From positions 1 through 60,505 of the forward strand of contig JAGWYN010000027.1 of assembly GCA_018969295.1 (NCBI GenBank): a DNA stretch of 60,505 nt, written 5' to 3'. Positions within the stretch are counted from its first letter, which is position 1. Each line of letters opens with the position of its first letter. The DNA is from Chloroflexota bacterium (GTDB taxonomy: Bacteria > Chloroflexota > Anaerolineae > Caldilineales > Caldilineaceae). Shown piece by piece: positions 34,757 to 43,421 of this stretch. The notes beneath the pieces are model-generated. The model was not told the DNA's origin and ran no database searches. It saw only the letters and a program-made list of their open reading frames with translations. Made by a program: the position numbers and the translations under genes.

Positions 34757-35886
34757 ACCCGCTCTCCCTACGATGGCCACTGCTTTTCTGCCTCTCTCTC
34801 CTGCTGCTGACCCCAGCGGCCGCCCAGGCCACCCCCCCCCGCCAGACAGAGACGCAGCCCTCCTCCCAGATCCGCCGGGTGAAAGTCAATTTTTTTGTGA
34901 TTTCTGTCCAAGATGTCGACTCTGACACCAGCACCTATCGGATCGATCTGTACCTGGACCTCTACTGGGACGAACCAGCGCTGCAAGGACGCTCGCTGGC
35001 CGATGTGGAGGAGTCGACGCTGTGGAATCCGCAGATCTACCTGCCCAACGCGCGCAGCAGTGAAACTCTCTTTGCCTTCTATTCTGATTCATTGGAGCCG
35101 AACACCAATCTGCGCATGAGCTACCGCATTGTCGGCACCTACGACGGCAATTTCGACCTGCACAAGTTCCCCTTTGACAGCCAGGAGCTTGTCGTGGCCA
35201 TCGAATCGGAAAAATATGACAACAATACATTGGTCTTCGAATATCTCACCAACGATACCCCCCAGCCAGATGCGCGCCTGGATTCCCCGCTGGTGCGCAC
35301 AGTACCGCTCGGGGTGCACGTGGCCAGCACCGTACAACTCAACGAGTGGAAGCTGACGGGCGCTCAGAGCACCCAGGCGCTCAAAATGCTCGAATATGAC
35401 AAATCCATCTGGCCCTCCTTCCAGTTCAGCCTGGCCATCGAACGAAACAGCGAGGCCTATCTCTGGAAAGTTTTTGCCCTCACCGCCCTGTTGATGGCTC
35501 TCGGCTGGAGTGTGCTCTGGATTGACCCCCAGGAAACCCGTTTTCGCCTGCTGGTGCTCTTTACTCTGCTGCTCGCCACCGTCGTCCACGATCTGGCGAC
35601 GACAGCACTGCGCCCGCGCGTGCCCTACATGACCTTTGCCGACCTCTATTTTTTGGCGGCCTATGCTCTCTACGGCGTGCTGGCTCTTTTTCTGTGGGTC
35701 GCTTACTTTGTCGACACTCTGCAGCACCGCACCTCCCTCCCCTCTGCCCAGATAGGCTCTTTGCCAAGCCCGCCCCCTTCCAATCTGGCACGCCTCAGCG
35801 TGCGCGTCCAACGGGCCGGTCTGATCGGCTACCCACTGTTGCTCGGCGTGGTCAATCTGCTGCTCTTTTGGTATGGACTGAGCTGA
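34753..35886 (+). CDS. Prokaryotic pentameric ligand-gated ion channel subunit
   Basis: This is a 377-residue protein starting at TTG 34753 with AGGAGG upstream. A signal peptide (about 1-25, ending AQA) precedes a beta-sandwich extracellular domain (YRIDLYLDLYWDEPALQG, TLWNPQIYLPNA). The loop that corresponds to the Cys-loop reads FDLHKFPFDSQEL (Phe139-Pro140-Phe141-Asp142), with the FPFD core but no cysteines, as in bacterial channels such as GLIC. Four membrane spans follow: M1 about 240-262, M2 (RLLVLFTLLLATVVHDLAT), M3 after VPYMTFADLYFLA, and M4 at the C-terminus. The protein should form pentamers. The ligand is unknown. It is coupled to the PstS-like gene before it and the fused channel gene after it. 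Confidence 0.88.
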   Translation: MNPLSLRWPLLFCLSLLLLTPAAAQATPPRQTETQPSSQIRRVKVNFFVISVQDVDSDTSTYRIDLYLDLYWDEPALQGRSLADVEESTLWNPQIYLPNARSSETLFAFYSDSLEPNTNLRMSYRIVGTYDGNFDLHKFPFDSQELVVAIESEKYDNNTLVFEYLTNDTPQPDARLDSPLVRTVPLGVHVASTVQLNEWKLTGAQSTQALKMLEYDKSIWPSFQFSLAIERNSEAYLWKVFALTALLMALGWSVLWIDPQETRFRLLVLFTLLLATVVHDLATTALRPRVPYMTFADLYFLAAYALYGVLALFLWVAYFVDTLQHRTSLPSAQIGSLPSPPPSNLARLSVRVQRAGLIGYPLLLGVVNLLLFWYGLS

Positions 35887-35892
35887 AAACCT

Positions 35893-37869
35893 ATGCCCTC
35901 CCTCGCAGCAACCGCCAAAAGAGCAGCGTACAGCCTGCTCGCTATTGCCCTGATCCTGGCAGGGTTGCTGGCCTGGATCCGCTACTCGATCACCCAGCCG
36001 GTGGTCTGTGCGCCAGCCTGCACAGGAGTCAACCTGTCTGGGCGTTCGCTGCAGAACGCCCAGCTGCGGGCCACCCGCTTTATCGACGCCAATCTGCAAC
36101 AGAGCGACCTGCGTGGCGCGGATCTGAGCGAGACCGATTTTTCCGGCGCAGATCTGAGCAAGGCCGATCTGCGCAACACCGACCTGCGCAACGCCTATTT
36201 GATCGGCGCTGACCTCACCGGGGCCACACTGGTCGGCGCCGATCTGACCGGGGCCAATTTGAGCGGCGCACGCCTGCAAAAGGTCGATTTGACCGCCGTC
36301 GATCTGACCAAAACATCGCTGGACGGCGCTGAGTTCACACAGGCCAGTTTGAACGACAGCAACCTGCGCGGCGCCAATCTGGCCGGCATCAGTTTTACCG
36401 GCGCCGAAATCACCGGCGCCGATCTGACCGGCGCCAATTTGACCGGCGCCCGCCTGAGCAATACCAACCTGCGCGACGCACAGCTGGTCCGCGCACAGCT
36501 CACCGGCGCCTGGCTGAACCTGGCCAATTTGACCGGTGTCAACCTGCAAGAAGGGGACTTGATCGGCGCCAGCCTGATCGGCAGCCAACTGACTTCAGCC
36601 AATCTGTCCGGCAGCTCGCTGCGCGGCGCCCTGCTCGTCGGTGCCAACCTGGACGGCGCCGATCTGCGAGCAGCCGACCTGACCGATGTGCGGCTCACCG
36701 TTGAAACACACACCCAGCGCGAGCTGGAGCTGGACCCCGTGCTCCAACAGCTCAACGAACTTCAACGCAGCGAGCTGCAACAGCCAACCCGCTTCAACGG
36801 CATCCTGTACGACGCCTCCTCCCTCTTGCCCGCCGCCCTGCTGCCCGCCGACTCACAGGCCACCCCTCTCCCTGCGGTCACAGCAGACGAGCCGACAGAG
36901 ACAGACAAGCCAGAAGCTGCCCGCCAAATCCGCACCTCTTTTTATATCTACGCCATCCGCCACCTTGAGCCGAACATTGGCCGCTACGAGGTTGATTTTT
37001 CTCTGGATTTTCACTGGTATGAACCGCTATTGGCACAGACAACGCTCGACCAGGTCGATGTTGCCCAGCTCTGGCACCCTATGCCCGATCTGATCAACAC
37101 CCACAAAAAAATCACTGTCATCCATCAAAGCTACCGCCCCTCGTTCGAACCCGGCACCAACCTCTGGCTGCATATGCAGCTCAAAGGGGAGTTTAGCAGC
37201 CTCTTCGACCTGCAACACTTCCCCCTGGACCACCATACCCTTACCCTGGAACTCGAATCTGCCGAATACGACAGCGACGCACTGACCTTCGCCTATCTCT
37301 ATGCGACCACCGACGCACCCGGCCAGGAGTACAAGCTGCAGCCAGGCCGCCATGTTGCCCTCGACGCCCTACCCTCTGGCTGGCAAATCCAACAGATCGC
37401 TGCCCGTCAATCCCTCCATGTGCTCCCTTACGACCGCTCCACCTGGTCGCGCTTCCAGATCGCCCTCCAGCTGGGGCGTCAGTTCGATCTCCTCTTTTGG
37501 AAAGGCCCGTTTTTGCTGCTCCTGATCGGGTTTTTGCTCTGGGGCGTCTTGTGGCAAGGCAGGGATTCGCTCGGCCTGCAGCTCTGGATGCTTGCCCTGC
37601 TGCTGCTGACCACCGTGGCCACCCATGCGTTGATTCTGCGCACGGTCCCGCACGCCATCTCCCCAACCCTGCTGGATCTCTATCTGTTGTTCTGCTATGC
37701 GCTGTTGACCTTCGGCACGGCGGCCATCCTCGGGGTCTGGGGGCTGCGCGAGCCGCTGCAAAAACCTACCCTGGCCAGATACCTCCGCCGTATTCTGGTG
37801 GTTGGCTACCCAGCCCTGCTGGCCGCTCTCGTCGGTGCACTCTACTGGTACACAACCACGCGCAGTTGA
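35893..37869 (+). CDS. Pentapeptide-repeat domain fused to a pentameric ligand-gated channel
   Basis: This is a 658-residue protein. A membrane segment (about 10-30) is followed by PVVCAPACTGVNLSGRSL and then some 40 pentapeptide repeats of the A(D/N)LxG type (about 45-270). After a linker, a channel extracellular domain begins near 343 (RQIRTSFYIYAIRHL, VDFSLDFHWYEPLLAQ). The Cys-loop equivalent is FDLQHFPLDHH (443-446 FPLD). Four C-terminal spans match those of the neighbouring channel: DLLFWKGPFLLLLIGFLLWG, LWMLALLLLTTVATHAL, the third after TVPHAISPTLLDL, and a last one ending in YWYTTTRS. If the first span is a membrane anchor, the repeat helix lies on the same side as the ligand-binding domain. 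It starts 6 bases after the first channel, which suggests mixed pentamers. Confidence 0.85.
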   Translation: MPSLAATAKRAAYSLLAIALILAGLLAWIRYSITQPVVCAPACTGVNLSGRSLQNAQLRATRFIDANLQQSDLRGADLSETDFSGADLSKADLRNTDLRNAYLIGADLTGATLVGADLTGANLSGARLQKVDLTAVDLTKTSLDGAEFTQASLNDSNLRGANLAGISFTGAEITGADLTGANLTGARLSNTNLRDAQLVRAQLTGAWLNLANLTGVNLQEGDLIGASLIGSQLTSANLSGSSLRGALLVGANLDGADLRAADLTDVRLTVETHTQRELELDPVLQQLNELQRSELQQPTRFNGILYDASSLLPAALLPADSQATPLPAVTADEPTETDKPEAARQIRTSFYIYAIRHLEPNIGRYEVDFSLDFHWYEPLLAQTTLDQVDVAQLWHPMPDLINTHKKITVIHQSYRPSFEPGTNLWLHMQLKGEFSSLFDLQHFPLDHHTLTLELESAEYDSDALTFAYLYATTDAPGQEYKLQPGRHVALDALPSGWQIQQIAARQSLHVLPYDRSTWSRFQIALQLGRQFDLLFWKGPFLLLLIGFLLWGVLWQGRDSLGLQLWMLALLLLTTVATHALILRTVPHAISPTLLDLYLLFCYALLTFGTAAILGVWGLREPLQKPTLARYLRRILVVGYPALLAALVGALYWYTTTRS

Positions 37870-37902
37870 CAAAAACTGCCTTTGTGTAGGAGCTGATAGA
37901 CG

Positions 37903-38874
37903 ATGTCTGTTCGACTTTACAAAACCCTGGCTTTTCTGGCGTTGTGGGGTTTTCTGGCAGCAGGATGCAACAACCCCGCGCTGCCCGCAGGCTGCCCACC
38001 AGCCTGCGCTGGCTTTGACCTGCGCTCTTACAGCCTGGTCGGCGCCAATCTGGCTGGTGCCGACCTCCAGCGCGCCAATTTGAGCCAGACTCAGCTGCAA
38101 AATGCCAACCTGGTCGGCACCAATCTGGCCGGCGCCAACCTCCAACAAAGCAACCTGACCGGAGCAGACCTGCGCGAGAGCAATCTGCAGGGCGCCAACC
38201 TCACCGGTGCCAACCTGATCAACGCTGCACTGGACGGCGCCGACCTCTCCGGCGCCGATCTTTCACAGGCCGTGCTTACCCGGTTGGACCTCACCAACGT
38301 CCGCCTGAACGCCGCCGTGCTGAACCAAACCCGTCTGGTCGGCGCCAAACTGTGGGGGGTCAACTTGAACGGCGCCCAGTTGCAAGGGGCCAACCTGGCC
38401 GGCGCTCGCCTGGCCGGCGCCAACCTGGCCGGCGCCAACCTCGGCGTCGACGATCCACGCCAGCCCGGCACCAATCTGAACGGCGCTGACCTGCGCAGCA
38501 GCAATCTCAGCGGAGCCAATCTGCACCAGGCCCAGCTGACCGGCGCCAACCTGGAACAGGCCCTCCTCAACGGCGCCCACCTCAACGGACAGATGGTGGG
38601 CGCCAACTTCACCAGTGCCAGCCTGATCGGCGCTGACCTCAGCGGCGCCATCCTCAGCGGCGCTGTGCTTGCCGCCGCTACCCTACAGTCGGCCAACCTG
38701 CACGACGCCCTGCTCAACGGCGTCGATCTGCGCGGCGCCGACTTGCGCAATGCCATCCTGACCAGCACCAACGCCGCCGGCACCCCAATCCCCGCCGACC
38801 TCTCCACCGCCCGCTACGACAGCAGCACCCAATTCCCAGCTGGCTTTTCCCCCGAACTCCCCGCCCCCCCCTGA
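37903..38874 (+). CDS. Pentapeptide-repeat lipoprotein
   Basis: This is a 323-residue protein with AGGAG upstream of the ATG. The signal LALWGFLAAGC ends in a lipobox (Cys22). After it comes PAGCPPACAGFDLRSYSL, the same C-x-P-A-C-x-G entry found before the repeats of the fused channel at 35893. Then come about 50 A(D/N)LxG pentapeptides forming a right-handed beta-helix up to about residue 300. The helix has no enzymatic motif. It is the last gene of the channel run and its helix is likely outside the membrane, like that of the channel fusion. A binding or packing partner for the channel is inferred. It is convergent with the TrkA genes, 3 bases apart. Confidence 0.8.
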   Translation: MSVRLYKTLAFLALWGFLAAGCNNPALPAGCPPACAGFDLRSYSLVGANLAGADLQRANLSQTQLQNANLVGTNLAGANLQQSNLTGADLRESNLQGANLTGANLINAALDGADLSGADLSQAVLTRLDLTNVRLNAAVLNQTRLVGAKLWGVNLNGAQLQGANLAGARLAGANLAGANLGVDDPRQPGTNLNGADLRSSNLSGANLHQAQLTGANLEQALLNGAHLNGQMVGANFTSASLIGADLSGAILSGAVLAAATLQSANLHDALLNGVDLRGADLRNAILTSTNAAGTPIPADLSTARYDSSTQFPAGFSPELPAPP

Positions 38875-38877
38875 CGC

Positions 38878-39579
38878 TCAATCCTCTCCAACTGCCTGCA
38901 CCGTCTGCTGGAGTCCGCTGGCACTCAAAATTGCCGCAAGCCGATCCACCTGGGTGGAAGCCACGATCGCCACCACCTCGTCGGCTGGCTGCAACACAGT
39001 CTCCCCCTTCGGCAACAAAAGACGCCCGCCGCGGAAGAGGGCGGTCAACACACACTCCTCCGGCAACGACAAGTCAGCCACCCGCCGGCCGACAGCCACC
39101 GCATGCGGATCCACCTTCTCCTCCACCAACGAGTAGGCGCCGCGACGCAGCTTGAGCAGCGTCATCATGTCCCCCAAAGACATCTCCTCCAAAATCAGAT
39201 GCGCCATCAGATCCGCCTGGTTGAGCGCAACATCCACCCCCATCACCCCGTTGTACAGCCAGGCGTTGGCAGGGTTGTTGACACGGGCAATCGTGCGCGG
39301 CGTGCCAAACTCAAAGCGCGCCAGGGTGGTGGCCACCAGATTGATTTCATCGCTGCCCGTCACAGCCGCCAACACCTGCGCCCGACGAATCCCCGCCCGC
39401 TCCAACAGCTCTGGGTCCGCACCGCTGCCGGCAACCACCTGCACCCCCGGAACCGACCGCTCAACTTCAGCCACATGCTCGGCACGCACTTCGACCACCG
39501 TAACCTGGTGCTGCGCTGCCTGCAACAACGCAGCCAGACGCATGCCCACCTTTCCCCCTCCCACGATAATGGCGTTCAT
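38878..39579 (-). CDS. TrkA-type K+ transport regulator (second of a pair)
   Basis: This is a 233-residue protein. The start at 39579 is chosen because it overlaps the stop of the preceding gene as ATGA and begins exactly at the Rossmann strand MNAIIVGGGKVGMRLAALL (GxGxxG nucleotide site). An acidic ribose-binding end (VVEVRAEH), VQVVAGSGADPELLERAGI and AVTGSDEINLVATTLAR complete the TrkA-N (RCK) domain; a TrkA-C domain follows (about 140-220). Such proteins bind NAD(H) or ATP and gate potassium transporters. No Trk/Ktr membrane subunit is in the window; the P-type ATPase upstream or channels opposite may be the partner instead. The last 11 codons run up to the pentapeptide lipoprotein end. 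Confidence 0.85.
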   Translation of the reverse strand: MNAIIVGGGKVGMRLAALLQAAQHQVTVVEVRAEHVAEVERSVPGVQVVAGSGADPELLERAGIRRAQVLAAVTGSDEINLVATTLARFEFGTPRTIARVNNPANAWLYNGVMGVDVALNQADLMAHLILEEMSLGDMMTLLKLRRGAYSLVEEKVDPHAVAVGRRVADLSLPEECVLTALFRGGRLLLPKGETVLQPADEVVAIVASTQVDRLAAILSASGLQQTVQAVGED

Positions 39580-40247
39580 CCAGCCCCTCCTGCCCACTCC
39601 TCCAGCCGGCTCGCCGCATGCGCCCGCAGCGCCACGTAGAGACGGTCCCCCGCCCGCACCACTGTCTCCGGCCCCGGCAACAGCACATGGCCATCCCGAC
39701 AGAGCGCCGTCACCTGAATTTCGTAGGGAACGTTGATCGCCTGCACCGCACGTCCATCCAACAGTGGCGGCACCTCGAACACTACCAGGTTGACCTCCCC
39801 GCTGCCGATGCTCAGCACCGGAGAAAGCTGGGCCTGCACCAACGCCTCCGCCATACGATCTACCCCCCAAACCTGGGGCGAAATTGTCGTGATGCCCAGG
39901 CGCCGGTAGACTTCAGCCTTGCCCGGCTCGTAGACACGCGCCACCACACGGGGCACCTGATAGATCCGGCGAGCCAGGCGCGCCACCACCACGTTGAGCT
40001 CGTCGACCCCAGTCACAGCCGCCAGCCCATCCGCCCGCTCGATACCCGCCTCGACCAGCACCCCACGATCCAAGCCAAAGCCCTGCACCGTACGCAGAGA
40101 GAGGCTGTCCGGGCTGGCAGCCACAGTTGCAACACGGGCGAGCGCCTCGGCATCTTTGTCGACAACCGTGACTCGATGTCCCTGGGTGCTGAGCAACTGC
40201 GCCAGCCGAGAACCCGCACGGCCACAGCCAACCACCAGATATCGCAT
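39576..40247 (-). CDS. TrkA-type K+ transport regulator (first of a pair)
   Basis: This is a 223-residue protein with GAGGTG 4 bases before its ATG. The Rossmann fold starts MRYLVVGCGRAGSRLAQLLS, with VTVVDKDAEAL and AVTGVDELNVVVARLARRIY; a TrkA-C domain follows (about 140-215, FEVPPLLDGRAVQAINVP). Its stop overlaps the start of the second TrkA gene by 4 bases, so the two are made together and probably form a hetero-oligomer ring, as seen for paired Ktr/Trk regulators. The genes follow the P2-type ATPase by 16 bases on the same strand, which suggests one operon for monovalent-cation balance. Confidence 0.85.
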   Translation of the reverse strand: MRYLVVGCGRAGSRLAQLLSTQGHRVTVVDKDAEALARVATVAASPDSLSLRTVQGFGLDRGVLVEAGIERADGLAAVTGVDELNVVVARLARRIYQVPRVVARVYEPGKAEVYRRLGITTISPQVWGVDRMAEALVQAQLSPVLSIGSGEVNLVVFEVPPLLDGRAVQAINVPYEIQVTALCRDGHVLLPGPETVVRAGDRLYVALRAHAASRLEEWAGGAG

Positions 40248-40263
40248 GGATCACCTCGATTCG

Positions 40264-43089
40264 TCACAGACTCCCCCCATCCCTGACAAGCCCTCCCCGC
40301 CCCAAACGGGCCGCCAGCAGCTTGCGCAGTTCGTCGACCCCCAGGACTACTGGCACCCAGGCCAACAGGAAAAACCAGTAGGGCCAGTCAAAAGGCGCCA
40401 TCCCAAAAATCGGCTGCAGGAACGGGACATGGATCATCGCCAGCAACAACAACAGCTCGACACCGACACCGATCCAGATCAGACGATTGTGAAAGAGCGG
40501 GATGCGCGCCACAGAAACCGTCTGCGAGCGATGGGCGAACAGATTGCCGATCTGCCCGCAGATCACCGCACCCAGCGCCATCGCAGCCGCCGCAAAGTAG
40601 ATAGGGCCGGTGTCCGGCAGGTCAAGCCACTGGCCCCAATGGCCTTGGGTCCAAAAATAACCATAAAACGATGCCATCGTCGCCAGCCCCTGCACCATCC
40701 CCTGAATCGCATAGGCACGCACCAGCAGCGGCCTGTCGACCAGATGCTCGCTTCTGCTGCGGGGAGGGCGCGCCATGAGCCCAGGCTCCGGGGGCTCCAT
40801 GCCCAACGCCAGCGCCGGCACAATGTCAGTGCCGACATCGATGCTGAGCACCTGCATGATGTTGATGGCCAGCGGAATGCGCCCGCCGCTGAACGCAAAC
40901 GCCACAAAAGGCACCGCCTCGGGGACGTTGCTGGTCAGGATGTAGCTGGTGAATTTGCGGATATTGGCGTAGACCGCACGCCCTTCCTCGACCGCAGCCA
41001 CAATCGAGGCAAAGTTGTCGTCGGTCAAGATCAGGTCCGCCGCCTCCTTGGCCACATCGGTCCCCCCCTTCCCCATTGCAACACCAATGTCCGCCTGCTT
41101 GAGCGCCGGCGCGTCGTTGACCCCGTCCCCGGTGACCGCCACAACGTGCCCCAACGCCTGCAGCGCAGCGACGATCCGCAGCTTGTGGTCCGGCGAGACG
41201 CGCGCAAAGATGACCTCCTCCTGCAACGCCTCCGCCAGCGCAGACGCATCCATCCCGTCCAGGTCGGCACCGGTCACCAGGCGCGGCAGGGGCCGAACCA
41301 CGATCCCAATGCGGCGGGCAATGCTCTCCGCCGTCAACCCATAGTCGCCAGTCACCATAATCGTGCGGATGCCCGCCGACCTGCAGGTCGCCACTGCCTG
41401 CGCCACCTCCGGCCGCGGCGGGTCGAGCATCCCCAGCAGCCCCAGAAGCACCAGATCCTGCTCGACCGCTTCCGCCCGAAAGTCGTCAAAGCCAACAGGC
41501 AACTGCCGCTCTGCCACAGCCAGCACACGCATCCCTGCACGCGCCATCCGGTCGTTGGCCTCCATCGCCTTCTGGCGCCACAGACTATCGAGCGGCAACA
41601 CCTGCCCACCCAGACGCACATGGCTGCTGAGCGCCAGGATCTCACTGGGGGCTCCTTTGACAAAGGCCCTCTCCCCACCCTCGCCGGCGACCTGGCGGGT
41701 CGACAGCTCTCGATGGATTGTGCTCATCCGCCGGCGTTGGGATTCGAATGGCAACTCCCGCACCAGCGGCCAGGCGGTTGCCACCGCAGCCAGGTCGATG
41801 CCCGCCTTGCACGCCACCACCAAGAGCGCTGCCTCGGTTGGATCCCCCAAAATCTGCCAGCCCGGTTGGCGCTCTGTTCCTTCCCCCGGCGCTATCAGCC
41901 GGGCATTGTTGCACCGCACCGCCGCAACCAGGCAGGCAGCCAGATCACCTGCGCACAGTTCCGCACCCAGCCCAGGCTCCTCACCTGGCTCTTCCTGAAG
42001 CGCCCCCTCCGGGGCATACCCCGCACCGGTGACCCCATAGGTTCTGCCACCCACCCAGATCTGGCGCACCGTCATTTCATTTTGGGTCAGCGTGCCCGTC
42101 TTGTCCGTGCAGATCACGCTCGTACAGCCCAGCGTCTCCACCGACGAAAGCCGTTTGACGATGGCGTTGCGCCTGGCCATGCGCTGCACCCCCATGGCCA
42201 GGGCCAGGGTGACGGTCGGCAACAGCCCCTCTGGCACAAACGCGACGATCATCCCCATCGCAAAGATAAACGCCTCCAGCAGCTCCATCCCAGCCATCCA
42301 GGTGGAAAGGGCAAAAAAGAGCAACCCTGCCCCAACTGCAAAGATGGAAACAAGGCGGGTGACCACCTGGATCTCCTTTTGTAGAGGGCTAAGCTGGGTG
42401 CCCATCGACTGCGTCAGCGCTGCAATTTTGCCAAATTCGGTCTCCATGCCGACCGCAAAGACCACCGCACGCCCTGTCCCCCCCACTACAGCGGTCCCTG
42501 CAAAGACCAGGTTGGGCAGTTCAGCCAGGGCAAGGTCGGTGCCGACCACCGCATCCGCATCCTTGCGCACCGGGTGTGACTCCCCGCTGAGGGTCGATTG
42601 GTCCACCCGCAGCTCAAATGCCTGGATCAGACGCCCATCCGCAGAGATGGCGTCCCCCTCCGCCAACAACATGATGTCGCCGGGCACCAGTTCCTCCGCT
42701 GCAATCCGCTCTTCGTGCCCGTCGCGCAGCACGCGCGCATAGACCGGCAGCAACTTGCGCAGGGCTTCGGTAGCCCGTTCGGCTTTGTACTCCTGCCAGA
42801 AGCTGAAGGCCCCGTTGAGCAGCACGACCAGCCAGACCGCTACGCCCAGCTGCGCCATGCCGGCCACAAAGGCCATCCCCCCAGCCACCCAGAGCAAACT
42901 TGCCATCAGATGGGTAAAATTGGCCAGAAGCCGACGAGAGAGAGGCGGGTGACGGGCTTCGTGCAGCTCGTTGCGCCCATGCTGGAGCAGCCGGGCCACC
43001 GCCACCTCCGCAGTCAGCCCGCTCGCCGGCGTGTCCATCGCCGCCAACACCTGGCCCGGCTCCAGTCTATCGATCGACGTCCCTGACAT
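40264..43089 (-). CDS. P2-type cation-transporting ATPase
   Basis: This is a 941-residue pump with an intact catalytic set: actuator TLSGES (Glu170), phosphorylation DKTGTLT (Asp329), hinge TGDGVNDAPALKQADIGVAMG and C-terminal helices. The M4 motif is VAFVPEGLLPTVTLALAMG, and the block VQRMARRNAIVKRLSSVETLG recalls the Na+/K+-ATPase group (PEGLL) more than SERCA (PEGLP). It could move Na+, K+ or Ca2+; the two TrkA regulators directly downstream favour a monovalent cation. The enzyme uses ATP at the cytoplasmic side of the membrane. The start is ATG 43089 with a weak site. Confidence in the pump call is high, in the ion low. Confidence 0.88.
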   Translation of the reverse strand: MSGTSIDRLEPGQVLAAMDTPASGLTAEVAVARLLQHGRNELHEARHPPLSRRLLANFTHLMASLLWVAGGMAFVAGMAQLGVAVWLVVLLNGAFSFWQEYKAERATEALRKLLPVYARVLRDGHEERIAAEELVPGDIMLLAEGDAISADGRLIQAFELRVDQSTLSGESHPVRKDADAVVGTDLALAELPNLVFAGTAVVGGTGRAVVFAVGMETEFGKIAALTQSMGTQLSPLQKEIQVVTRLVSIFAVGAGLLFFALSTWMAGMELLEAFIFAMGMIVAFVPEGLLPTVTLALAMGVQRMARRNAIVKRLSSVETLGCTSVICTDKTGTLTQNEMTVRQIWVGGRTYGVTGAGYAPEGALQEEPGEEPGLGAELCAGDLAACLVAAVRCNNARLIAPGEGTERQPGWQILGDPTEAALLVVACKAGIDLAAVATAWPLVRELPFESQRRRMSTIHRELSTRQVAGEGGERAFVKGAPSEILALSSHVRLGGQVLPLDSLWRQKAMEANDRMARAGMRVLAVAERQLPVGFDDFRAEAVEQDLVLLGLLGMLDPPRPEVAQAVATCRSAGIRTIMVTGDYGLTAESIARRIGIVVRPLPRLVTGADLDGMDASALAEALQEEVIFARVSPDHKLRIVAALQALGHVVAVTGDGVNDAPALKQADIGVAMGKGGTDVAKEAADLILTDDNFASIVAAVEEGRAVYANIRKFTSYILTSNVPEAVPFVAFAFSGGRIPLAINIMQVLSIDVGTDIVPALALGMEPPEPGLMARPPRSRSEHLVDRPLLVRAYAIQGMVQGLATMASFYGYFWTQGHWGQWLDLPDTGPIYFAAAAMALGAVICGQIGNLFAHRSQTVSVARIPLFHNRLIWIGVGVELLLLLAMIHVPFLQPIFGMAPFDWPYWFFLLAWVPVVLGVDELRKLLAARLGRGGLVRDGGSL

Positions 43090-43168
43090 GGTCCACCCAC
43101 CCTACACTTCTCGCACGTCCAGCCGCAACTCCACCTCTCTTCCTCCATTATCCCCCTGCAAGAGCACA

Positions 43169-43198
43169 TTTGTACCCTACAAACACCGTACGAATCAA
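43169..43198 (-). promoter_or_regulatory. Possible promoter of the ATPase/TrkA operon
   Basis: On the minus strand TTGATT (43198-43193) and TACAAA (43174-43169) are 18 bases apart, 80 bases before the ATPase start. Both boxes deviate from consensus. Confidence 0.3.
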
Positions 43199-43331
43199 AA
43201 TCCCACCCACAAAAGCGGCTTCTCGTTCGTGTCTAAAATACGATCCTGCTCCTCGACACAGGCCCAGGTCCATCGGCTGTGGTGGCGCAACACAAGATGC
43301 CCAACAATCTCTGTTGCATTCGGAAAAAGCA

Positions 43332-43340
43332 TGGTATACT
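43332..43340 (+). promoter_or_regulatory. Extended -10 box of the DinB-like gene
   Basis: TGgTATACT lies 81 bases before the ATG at 43422. A TTGCAT at 43314-43319 is only 15 bases upstream, short for a -35, but the TG extension may make up for it. Confidence 0.45.
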
Positions 43341-43421
43341 GCTTTTGGTGTAAACTTCAAGGTACACCCCAAAAAAGTGTCCGCCATCTACCCAACATCC
43401 TTCCAGAAAGGCGTTGCCCTC

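Larger units (their letters stand above)
43090..43421. other. Divergent intergenic region with two possible promoters
   Basis: These 332 bases separate the minus-strand ATPase from the plus-strand DinB-like gene. I see a possible promoter for each direction (listed separately) and no convincing small gene, hairpin or repeat. Confidence 0.5.

Noticed and set aside
39994..42384. A long plus-strand open frame opposite the P2 ATPase and TrkA genes
   Set aside because: The ATPase and TrkA frames hold all family motifs; the plus-strand translation is Arg/His/Gln-rich and matches nothing I know.
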